This document shows positions 1 to 5,159 of a stretch of 7,529 nt of DNA, in pieces. Each line of letters opens with the position of its first letter. Position 1 is the stretch's first letter. Both the position numbers and the translations under genes were made by a program. This stretch comes from Thermoplasmata archaeon (GTDB lineage Archaea; Thermoplasmatota; Thermoplasmata; Thermoplasmatales; Thermoplasmataceae), in contig JAKAYH010000100.1 in assembly GCA_021826835.1 (NCBI GenBank), positions 1 through 7,529 on the forward strand, given 5' to 3'. The notes beneath the pieces were generated by a model, which worked only from the letters and a program-made list of their open reading frames with translations, was not told where the DNA came from and searched no databases.

Positions 1-19
1 GTTCTTCGATTATTCCCAT
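1..19 (-). CDS. Possible 5' end of a divergent gene leaving the left edge
   Basis: On the minus strand an ATG at 19-17 opens a frame reading M-G-I-I-E-E before the window ends, so only six codons are visible and no product can be named. The reason to consider it is promoter geometry. A TATA-like CTTAATAA on the minus strand (41-48) is centred about 25 bp upstream of this ATG, the spacing expected for a leaderless archaeal mRNA and the same spacing seen for hisS, the GTPase and the aminotransferase. It would be transcribed away from hisS. The ATG could equally be chance. Confidence 0.25.
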
Positions 20-50
20 TCTAATCAAATCATTTAATCCTTATTAAGTA

Positions 51-58
51 TTTTTAAC
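51..58 (+). promoter_or_regulatory. TATA box of hisS (leaderless geometry)
   Basis: The T/A-rich element TTTTTAAC is centred at about 54.5, roughly 25 bp upstream of the hisS ATG at 79. Archaeal transcription starts about 22-27 bp downstream of the TATA centre, so the transcript would begin at or within a few bases of the start codon. There is no convincing Shine-Dalgarno match to the archaeal anti-SD in front of this ATG, which fits a leaderless mRNA. The perfect 8-bp palindrome CCTTAAGG (64-71) lies between the TATA box and the start. Confidence 0.5.
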
Positions 59-78
59 TATCACCTTAAGGATAAGCT

Positions 79-1350
79 ATGATTGAACGACTCAAAGGTT
101 TCCGTGATTTTTACCCTGAAGACATGGAGGTTAGAGAGCATATATTTAGTATAATGCGAGAAAACGCTAAAATTTTTGGTTTCCGGCCCATAGACTATCC
201 AAGTCTTGAACTTTTAGAGATGTTTCGAATAAAGTCCGGTGAGGAAATTCTATCCCAAACTTACAACTTTAAGGACAGAGGAGAGAGGGAGATAACCTTA
301 ATTCCGGAGGCTACACCATCAACCGTGAGGATGTTAGCTTCAAGGAAGGATCTCCCTAAACCTGTCAGATGGTACAACATACCCAAGTTGTGGAGATATG
401 AAGAACCACAATCGGGACGAACCCGAGAACACGTGCAGATGAATGCTGATATCTTTGGGGACGGATCGGTTGTGGCAGATGCTGACATAATCGGCCTGGC
501 CTGTACAATTCTTGATTCCCTTGGCCTTAAAGGACACTATGAAGTGCGGATAAATGAGAGAAAACTGATGGAAAAAATACTTACTATTTCAGGTTCAAGA
601 AATATAATATCTGACATGGGGATAATAGACAGATTTCATAAGGTAGATAAGGATGAAATTCTTCTTAAACTTGCATCAAATGGTATGGGCCATGAAAATG
701 CAGAACACATTTACAGTTTTCTGGGGAAAAAATATGAAATAGGGAATATTGAAGAAGGTGTTGGAGAATTCTTCAATTTAAGTGAGATGGATCAACTTGT
801 CCATAGAATTAAGGAAACAGGAGATATTTTAAAAGAAAACGGTTTTCAGAATATACTTTTCAACCCTTCTACGGTAAGAGGGCTGGCGTATTACACTGGA
901 ATAGTTTTCGAGGGTTTTGACATTAAGGGTAAATTCAGGTCAATCTTCGGAGGAGGAAGGTACGATAATCTCAGCACATTATTTTCAGGTACAGAGATAC
1001 CTGCTGTAGGTTTTGGAATGGGCGACGCAGTGCTGGAAAACCTGATGAAAGATCTTGGGCTATGGAACTGGGAAGATAACCATAGAAGATATTATATAAT
1101 AGGTATGGGGGAAGAAGGCTATAATGAGGCCATAAAACTGAGTTTCAATATGAGGAAAAATGGGGTTAAGTGCATTATTCACAATGGTGGAAAGAATCTA
1201 TCTAATGCCATGAAAACGGCATCTAGCCTTCAATTTTCTCATGTTATTATAATTGGTAAGAAGGAAATTGAAGATAAGATATATACCGTTAGGGATCTGA
1301 AAACTGGAGAGCAGACGGGGGTTAGATACGAGGATATAATGAAAACATGA
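79..1350 (+). CDS. hisS: Histidyl-tRNA synthetase (HisRS)
   Basis: This cytoplasmic class II aminoacyl-tRNA synthetase charges tRNA-His with histidine using ATP. At 423 aa it has the normal length of a HisRS. The N-terminal GFRDFYPEDM (7-16) leads into motif 1 (about 36-80, with Pro41 and the IPEATPS segment 75-81). Motif 2 spans about 98-127, with Arg106 in WRYEEPQSGR and the substrate-pocket run QMNADIFG (120-127). The histidine-specific HisA segment is RGLAYYTGIVFE (267-278), with catalytic Arg267; many bacterial enzymes have Asp where Ala270 sits here. The Gly-rich FGGGRYDNL (290-298) and the motif 3 region AVGFGMGD (309-316) follow. Residues from about 335 form the alpha/beta anticodon-binding domain (YYIIGMGEEGYNEA and onward). 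The intact catalytic segments and the anticodon domain argue against the HisZ paralogue. The stop codon is followed by a 65-bp gap to the next gene. Confidence 0.97.
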   Translation: MIERLKGFRDFYPEDMEVREHIFSIMRENAKIFGFRPIDYPSLELLEMFRIKSGEEILSQTYNFKDRGEREITLIPEATPSTVRMLASRKDLPKPVRWYNIPKLWRYEEPQSGRTREHVQMNADIFGDGSVVADADIIGLACTILDSLGLKGHYEVRINERKLMEKILTISGSRNIISDMGIIDRFHKVDKDEILLKLASNGMGHENAEHIYSFLGKKYEIGNIEEGVGEFFNLSEMDQLVHRIKETGDILKENGFQNILFNPSTVRGLAYYTGIVFEGFDIKGKFRSIFGGGRYDNLSTLFSGTEIPAVGFGMGDAVLENLMKDLGLWNWEDNHRRYYIIGMGEEGYNEAIKLSFNMRKNGVKCIIHNGGKNLSNAMKTASSLQFSHVIIIGKKEIEDKIYTVRDLKTGEQTGVRYEDIMKT

Positions 1351-1378
1351 TTAAAACAGTTCATAACCAGTTGAAAAA

Positions 1379-1386
1379 TTTATTAA
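1379..1386 (+). promoter_or_regulatory. Possible internal promoter before the RAM-domain gene
   Basis: TTTATTAA lies in the 65-bp gap after hisS. A start site about 25 bp downstream of its centre would fall near 1408, only a few bases before the preferred ATG at 1416. It could let the RAM, membrane-protein and guaAB genes be transcribed separately from hisS. Against this, such a start would fall on the GGTGAT (1407-1412) that looks like a Shine-Dalgarno site, so one of the two signals is probably not used as described. Confidence 0.3.
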
Positions 1387-1415
1387 TCAATTGTCATTTA
1401 GTGGATGGTGATATT

Positions 1416-1649
1416 ATGTCAATAGCTTTCGTTCTTGTAAGCACTGTTCCCGGCAAGGAACAGGAGGTATATAATAAGATATCTAAAATAAACTATGTCG
1501 TGGAGATACATCCACTGTTTGGCGAGTATGATTTGATAGTTAAAATTGATGCCCAGGACTTTAGTGAACTTGGGAAGGTAGTGATTGAGCAGATAAGGAA
1601 AATCGATGGTGTTATAGATACGAAAACACTTGCAGGAATAAAGTTGTGA
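1416..1649 (+). CDS. Stand-alone RAM / Lrp-AsnC effector-binding domain protein
   Basis: This 77-aa protein consists only of the alpha-beta ligand-binding domain (RAM, AsnC_trans_reg) that usually follows a helix-turn-helix in Lrp/AsnC regulators. The first strand is MSIAFVLVSTVPGKE (1-15), the central signature is FGEYDLIVKI (35-44), and the end is IRKIDGVIDTKTLAGIKL (60-77), in the order typical of the fold. There is no DNA-binding domain. Stand-alone members are known to form ring-like oligomers and bind amino acids; the ligand cannot be read from the sequence. The frame stays open back to an ATG at 1347 overlapping the hisS stop. I chose 1416 because the family begins there, the extra 23 residues match nothing in the fold, and GGTGAT (1407-1412), complementary to the archaeal 16S 3' end, sits just upstream. 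The gene is 5 bp from the membrane-protein gene. Confidence 0.85.
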   Translation: MSIAFVLVSTVPGKEQEVYNKISKINYVVEIHPLFGEYDLIVKIDAQDFSELGKVVIEQIRKIDGVIDTKTLAGIKL

Positions 1650-1654
1650 TTTAA

Positions 1655-1975
1655 ATGAATAACGTTATACCTTGGTACCCCACATGGAATCTTGACATAT
1701 TCTTTCTTACTATAATTGGTATTATAGCGCTGTCCCTACTGGTTCTCGGTATTCTGACTGCTTATTTTGGCAAATCAAAGACAAGGGCAGTTGGGGGAGG
1801 AATGATTGTTGGCGGTCTGGTTATAGGTTTCCTGACGTACTATCTTTCCGATTTTGTCTTTAAACTGAGCCTTGTAAATGAGGTGATTCTTGGTGCCTTG
1901 TTTTATCTGATCGCGGCAATTATAGGTGTTGTTATAGGATTGCTTATATTTCTCGCTGCCATTATGAAAACCTGA
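1655..1975 (+). CDS. Small membrane protein with three predicted transmembrane helices
   Basis: This 106-aa, very hydrophobic protein is not one I recognise. Predicted helices are about 15-38 (DIFFLTIIGIIALSLLVLGI and onward), 45-66 (Gly-rich, starting AVGGGMIVGGLVIGF) and 75-104. The first loop, GKSKTRA (39-45), is positively charged, so by the positive-inside rule it is probably cytoplasmic and the N-terminus outside. There is no signal peptide, catalytic motif or known domain. A GTGAT (1646-1650) overlapping the upstream stop codon sits 4 bases before the ATG, so translation is likely coupled to the RAM-domain gene. guaAB begins 6 bp after the stop. The tight packing implies co-transcription, but a shared function with a RAM protein or GMP synthesis is not shown. 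Confidence 0.8.
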   Translation: MNNVIPWYPTWNLDIFFLTIIGIIALSLLVLGILTAYFGKSKTRAVGGGMIVGGLVIGFLTYYLSDFVFKLSLVNEVILGALFYLIAAIIGVVIGLLIFLAAIMKT

Positions 1976-1981
1976 AGTGTA

Positions 1982-2911
1982 ATGGCATCTCAGATGATGG
2001 ATGATGTTCTCAGGAACATAAGGGAAAATTTAAAAGGGAATGGCATACTGGCTTGCTCTGGAGGCACTGATAGTTCCGTACTGGCTGTTCTAAGTGCAAT
2101 GGTTGCCGGAGAAGCCGTAAAAACTATTTTTATTGATACCGGCCTTCTAAGGATAGGCGAGAAAGAAAGGGTTCAAAAACTCTTTGCGGATTTTCACATA
2201 AATGGCGAAATAGTTGATGCTTCCGAAAGGTTCCTTGGTAATTTGAATGGTGTAACTGACCCTGAAAAAAAGAGGAAAATTATCGGAGAGACCTTTGTAA
2301 GGGTGTTTGAGGAGATTGCAAAAAACAGCGGTGCCAAATATCTACTTCAAGGCACAATTGCACCGGACTGGATTGAAAGTGGTGGAAAGAACAGGGATTC
2401 AATAAAAAGCCACCACAATGTTGGAGGACTCCCTGAAAAAATGGATCTCAAGCTTATAGAACCCCTTAGAGACCTTTACAAAGATGAAGTGCGACAGATT
2501 AGCAAGGAGATAGGCCTTGATGAATACCTGCAGCCATTCCCTGGGCCAGGCCTTGCAGTCAGGATAATAGGAGAAGTTACAAAGGAGAGGCTCGATAGGC
2601 TAAGAAGAGCAACAAAAATAGTCGAAGAGACCATTGAAATGAAATATTCACCTGAAGATAGGCCATGGCAGTATTTTGCGGTTTATGTCCCTGTGAAAAC
2701 CACCGGAGTTCATGGAGACAAAAGGTCCTATGGTGATACAATTGCATTGAGAGCTGTCAACTCTATGGATGCAATGACTGCAACCTTTTCCAGAATAGAT
2801 TGGGATACTATGGAAGAAATCTCAGTGAGGATCAGCAACGAAATAGAAGGTATCAACAGGGTAGTTTATGATGTTACACACAAGCCACCCGGAACAATTG
2901 AATGGGAGTAA
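1982..2911 (+). CDS. guaAB: GMP synthase subunit B (ATP-pyrophosphatase subunit)
   Basis: This protein adenylates XMP and aminates it to GMP, using ammonia delivered by a separate glutaminase subunit (GuaAA); that partner is not in this window. Split GMP synthetases are typical of archaea, and 309 aa matches the stand-alone B subunit. The PP-loop is ACSGGTDSS (24-32). Further conserved segments are IDTGLLR (51-57), [12 protein letters not shown] (122-133), [10 protein letters not shown] (142-151), FPGPGLAVR (186-194), [12 protein letters not shown] (241-252) and the C-terminal [17 protein letters not shown] (293-309), which belongs to the dimerisation domain and XMP site. The PP-loop has Thr29 where many family members have Val (SGGVDSS). 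Met5 and Met6 are alternative starts; no good Shine-Dalgarno decides, but ATG 1982 lies 6 bp after the previous stop and suits operon translation. Confidence 0.96.
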   Translation: MASQMMDDVLRNIRENLKGNGILACSGGTDSSVLAVLSAMVAGEAVKTIFIDTGLLRIGEKERVQKLFADFHINGEIVDASERFLGNLNGVTDPEKKRKIIGETFVRVFEEIAKNSGAKYLLQGTIAPDWIESGGKNRDSIKSHHNVGGLPEKMDLKLIEPLRDLYKDEVRQISKEIGLDEYLQPFPGPGLAVRIIGEVTKERLDRLRRATKIVEETIEMKYSPEDRPWQYFAVYVPVKTTGVHGDKRSYGDTIALRAVNSMDAMTATFSRIDWDTMEEISVRISNEIEGINRVVYDVTHKPPGTIEWE

Positions 2912-2920
2912 TGAGTGAAA

Positions 2921-2938
2921 TTAATATATATTTAAAAA
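2921..2938 (+). promoter_or_regulatory. Promoter (TATA region) of rps2
   Basis: The 69-bp gap between guaAB and rps2 contains an uninterrupted A/T stretch, TTAATATATATTTAAAAA, with two overlapping TATA-like elements (TTAATATA at 2921 and TTTAAAAA at 2931). GTGAAA directly upstream resembles a BRE. Initiation 25 bp downstream would give a short leader of about 20-30 nt. In contrast to hisS, the rps2 start has a Shine-Dalgarno-like GAGATGA (2968-2974, one mismatch to GAGGTGA) 6 bases before its ATG, consistent with a leadered message. Confidence 0.55.
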
Positions 2939-2980
2939 GAATGAGCATAGACCTTAAGAGTAAAAAAGAGATGAAATAAA

Positions 2981-3580
2981 ATGACAAATGAACTATTAAT
3001 TGCGGAAGAGGAGTATCAGAAATCTGGTGTTCATATTGGAACTCAGGTGAAGACACACGATATGGTCAAGTACATATTTAAGATAAGAAATGACGGCCTG
3101 TATCTTCTGGACATAAACGCCACTGACTCAATGCTCAGAACCGCCGGTAAAATGCTTGCCAGAATACCTCCTGAGCAAATTCTTGTGGTTGCACAGAGGC
3201 AGTACGCATTCAGGCCAGTTACGAAATTTTCTGAAGTTATTGGATCAAAGGCAATTGTAGGAAGGTTTATACCGGGCACATTGACAAACCACCAGTTACC
3301 GACGTTTACCGAAACCAAGGCTATAGTGGTAACAGATCCACTTGCTGATACCCAGGTGATGAAAGAGGCCAAAAATGTGGGTGTACCCATAATTGCACTC
3401 TGCGATGCCAATAATAAGACTGATTTTGTTGACCTTATAATACCAAGCAACAACAAAGGCCGAAGATCCTTAGCGCTTGTTTACTGGATACTGGCCAGAG
3501 AGATACTTAAGAACAGAGGGCAAATCCAGAACTATGAAGATTTCAAATACACCATAGAGGACTTTGAATCTCAGATATGA
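2981..3580 (+). CDS. rps2: Small-subunit ribosomal protein uS2 (archaeal S2p)
   Basis: This is a structural component of the 30S subunit, near the mRNA exit side of the head-body junction. The 199-aa length is usual for archaeal S2, which lacks the longer bacterial extensions. Family segments in order are SGVHIGTQVKT (15-25), the initial core strand YIFKIRNDGLYLLDI (31-45), GRFIPGTLTN (94-103), and the long second signature running from VVTDPLADTQVMKEA (116-130) through GVPIIALCDANN (134-145) and DLIIPSNNKGRRSL (151-164). The start is supported by GAGATGA upstream. In many euryarchaea rps2 sits with rpl13, rps9, rpoN and enolase; here it stands downstream of guaAB instead. Its last 10 bases overlap the 3' end of endA on the other strand. 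Confidence 0.97.
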   Translation: MTNELLIAEEEYQKSGVHIGTQVKTHDMVKYIFKIRNDGLYLLDINATDSMLRTAGKMLARIPPEQILVVAQRQYAFRPVTKFSEVIGSKAIVGRFIPGTLTNHQLPTFTETKAIVVTDPLADTQVMKEAKNVGVPIIALCDANNKTDFVDLIIPSNNKGRRSLALVYWILAREILKNRGQIQNYEDFKYTIEDFESQI

Positions 3581-4527
3581 TTTGAAGAGTTGAACTCCTC
3601 AATATTTTTTATACGTTTTATTTCAACATAGACAGGTTCTTCATTTATTGTGGCTGCGAAGATCATTCTCTTCCTGACTGCGGCTGCCAATCTTACGGCT
3701 CGGCTTATTTCGTACCACTCCATTATGTCATCGGCTATGTGAATAAGATATTCGGAGTGATCCTCCAAACTTTCTTCGTATGCCCTGAAAGTACATCCGT
3801 ATTTGAAACCTGTTTTGACAATCATCCCCCTGTTCACAAGATCACGATAAATTCGGGTTACGACGTCTTTTCTCTCAGTTTTAGTTAGAATTGACAATTC
3901 CTGTTCTGAAAGAAATGTGATTTGATCTAAAACATCACCCATCCATGCTGGAACCTTTCCTTTTTTTCCTAAACCTCTGGCGCCAATCGGTATAAGTTCA
4001 CCATTTTCTTCAATGTTCTGTGTAACATCTATTGAATTTTTTCCGGTAAGATTTGCAGAATGGATTGCATAATAGGTTATATCGCCATCATCATCAACAG
4101 ACGCCACATTGGAACCAACCATTTCGCTTAGCCACTGAAAAGTGATCCGCCCGTTTTCCCTTACAGGAACCACTATTCTCCTGACTGATTGTTTTTCATT
4201 CTTTCTAACAACATTGAAAAAATCAGGCTCTATTGCGATTTTTGTTCCTTCTTCCTTCAATTCAAGGTATGCCCTGAGTTTATGGATATCACTTTCCTGA
4301 ATGAGAGCTGAAAAAATCGATAGTTCATCATTAAGCATGCCATTTAATGGCTTTATTCGTTTCCTCAGATAAAGATATATGGCTTCATAGGGTTTAAGAA
4401 TCAGGGTTTTTTTGTCGACCCTCCCAACCGAATATTTGTTGTGCAAATACAATGAACTTTTGCCATTTGTTACATGAAATGCAGTCTTTTCGCATATGGC
4501 GATTGATTGATTATTGGGGTTTTCCAT
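3571..4527 (-). CDS. endA: tRNA-splicing endonuclease, two-repeat (alpha2-type)
   Basis: This enzyme cleaves both exon-intron borders of precursor tRNAs at bulge-helix-bulge structures. The C-terminal part carries the classical nuclease signature: YRDLVNRGMIVKTGFKYG (227-244), catalytic Tyr250 in FRAY, His257 in DHSEYL, and Lys286 in VRKRMIFA. These three correspond to the Tyr-His-Lys triad of M. jannaschii EndA (Tyr115, His125, Lys156). The N-terminal half (about 20-170) is a diverged repeat with YEAIYLYLRK (47-56) and a helix-rich AYLELKEEG (86-94), but no visible triad, so the 318-aa chain fits the homodimeric alpha2 class described for Thermoplasma and Archaeoglobus. The start ATG is preceded by a purine-rich GGAAAGGA and overlaps the GTPase 3' end by 17 bp, so the two are co-transcribed. 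Its stop overlaps that of rps2. Confidence 0.94.
   Translation of the reverse strand: MENPNNQSIAICEKTAFHVTNGKSSLYLHNKYSVGRVDKKTLILKPYEAIYLYLRKRIKPLNGMLNDELSIFSALIQESDIHKLRAYLELKEEGTKIAIEPDFFNVVRKNEKQSVRRIVVPVRENGRITFQWLSEMVGSNVASVDDDGDITYYAIHSANLTGKNSIDVTQNIEENGELIPIGARGLGKKGKVPAWMGDVLDQITFLSEQELSILTKTERKDVVTRIYRDLVNRGMIVKTGFKYGCTFRAYEESLEDHSEYLIHIADDIMEWYEISRAVRLAAAVRKRMIFAATINEEPVYVEIKRIKNIEEFNSSNHI
3603..3623 (+). terminator. Possible U-tract terminator for rps2
   Basis: About 23 bp after the rps2 stop the plus strand has a series of T runs: six Ts (3605-3610), four (3616-3619) and three (3621-3623). Archaeal RNA polymerase terminates at such U-rich tracts without needing a hairpin. The tract lies inside the 3' end of endA, where it reads as an A-rich Lys/Ile/Glu coding stretch on the minus strand, so coding constraint may explain it. 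Confidence 0.35.
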
Positions 4528-5032
4528 TTTTCCTTTCCAGGAGTTTTGTGGCTATATCTTCAGTCATCTTCTTTACAGTATCAGGCATCCGTGACGATAC
4601 CATATACACAGGAACTTTATACATCTTTGAAATCGGATCAAGATCCTCCTGCCATGTTACTGCCTCATATTTTCTGTCAATCTTTGTGGCAGCTATGACC
4701 ATAAGAGGTTTTCTTTCAAGAATTGAAACGAATCTGATAAATTTCTGGATTTCTCTCTCATTTAGTTCTTTGGTCACATCGGCCACAATTATAATTGCAC
4801 TTGAACCAGACATAATTTTTTCGTTTTCAATAAAGCCATCAATTTCCTGTATTATGAATTCACTTTCCACGGGCTTGCCTTCATAGGTTACGTTTATCTT
4901 CTTTCTTAATAACCCCTTGTTGCCAATGGCACCATTATCACTGTCGTAAACTATTCTGGAAATCAAAGAACTTTTGCCGGATCCAGAGGTACCTACAACA
5001 CTTACCTTCCATATAAACCGGCTTGAAATCAT
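4511..5032 (-). CDS. Small Ras-like GTP-binding protein with atypical switch motifs
   Basis: This 173-aa single-domain P-loop GTPase is related to the archaeal Rab/Ras-like group. The P-loop (G1) is GTSGSGKS (14-21) after strand WKVSVVG. The hydrophobic strand AIIIVADVT (79-87) matches the Rab-type strand before the third helix. G4 is TKID (116-119, the usual N/TKxD), and a weak G5 is VSSR (145-148). G2 and G3 are unusual: no Thr occurs between residues 16 and 48, where switch I Thr should be, and the G3 position reads EIDG (63-66), giving Glu for the Mg-binding Asp, followed by Phe rather than Gln. The following segment is shorter than in Ras. Guanine specificity is supported by G4, but hydrolysis may be slow. 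The target is unknown. It starts at ATG 5032 with a TATA box 25 bp upstream, and it is the first gene of a pair with endA. Confidence 0.85.
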   Translation of the reverse strand: MISSRFIWKVSVVGTSGSGKSSLISRIVYDSDNGAIGNKGLLRKKINVTYEGKPVESEFIIQEIDGFIENEKIMSGSSAIIIVADVTKELNEREIQKFIRFVSILERKPLMVIAATKIDRKYEAVTWQEDLDPISKMYKVPVYMVSSRMPDTVKKMTEDIATKLLERKNGKPQ

Positions 5033-5053
5033 GCCTCACGATTTTTTACTCAA

Positions 5054-5061
5054 TTATAATA
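5054..5061 (-). promoter_or_regulatory. TATA box of the GTPase-endA operon
   Basis: On the minus strand TATTATAA is preceded by a BRE-like GAAAAC (5067-5062) and is centred 25 bp upstream of the GTPase ATG (5032). Transcription would start at or next to the A of the start codon, giving a leaderless mRNA. The GAGG next to the ATG is too close to act as a Shine-Dalgarno site. Confidence 0.6.
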
Positions 5062-5090
5062 GTTTTCCTTTCGGCAAAAATGTGCAAAAA

Positions 5091-5152
5091 AAATAACAGG
5101 TTAATCTAACAGCTATATAATGAGGCATATGTTTATTTTTAAACTGTTATTT
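5091..5152. repeat. Short inverted and direct repeats in the divergent promoter
   Basis: A perfect 9-bp inverted repeat, AAATAACAG (5091-5099) and CTGTTATTT (5144-5152), brackets the aminotransferase promoter. A third copy of the core TAACAG lies at 5107-5112 in direct orientation, inside a small palindrome GTTAATCTAAC (5100-5110). The right arm lies between the TATA box and the start codon, a position where a bound protein would block initiation. It could be a regulator operator, but the A/T richness of the region makes short repeats fairly likely by chance. Confidence 0.35.
5132..5139 (+). promoter_or_regulatory. TATA box of the aminotransferase-coaD operon
   Basis: TTTATTTT (continuing into TTAAA) is centred 24-25 bp upstream of ATG 5160, so the message is probably leaderless. 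There is no Shine-Dalgarno sequence before the ATG. A second TATA-like element, CTATATAA (5113-5120), would start transcription near 5141 and give a roughly 20-nt leader instead. The two may be alternative promoters. Confidence 0.5.
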
Positions 5153-5159
5153 ATGAGTT

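Noticed and set aside
79..1350. HisZ (ATP-phosphoribosyltransferase regulatory subunit) instead of HisRS
   Set aside because: The motif 2 and HisA segments are intact and the C-terminal anticodon-binding domain is present; HisZ normally lacks or degrades these.
1347..1415. Longer start for the RAM-domain gene overlapping the hisS stop (ATGA)
   Set aside because: The 23 added residues (starting MIKTVHNQ) precede the first strand of the domain and resemble no family extension, and a GGTGAT site directly precedes the ATG at 1416.
3043..3456. 137-aa minus-strand reading frame opposite rps2
   Set aside because: It is fully antisense to the conserved S2 coding region; the translation has no domain features.
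4452..4886. 144-aa plus-strand reading frame opposite the GTPase and endA start
   Set aside because: It lies entirely antisense to two well-supported genes, its hydrophobic Ser/Ile/Phe-rich composition is what complementary reading of this A/T-rich sequence gives, and no family features are visible.
5075..5094. Minus-strand T-rich run in the divergent region as a terminator
   Set aside because: No gene on the minus strand ends just upstream of it; it lies upstream of the GTPase promoter and is better seen as A/T-rich promoter background.
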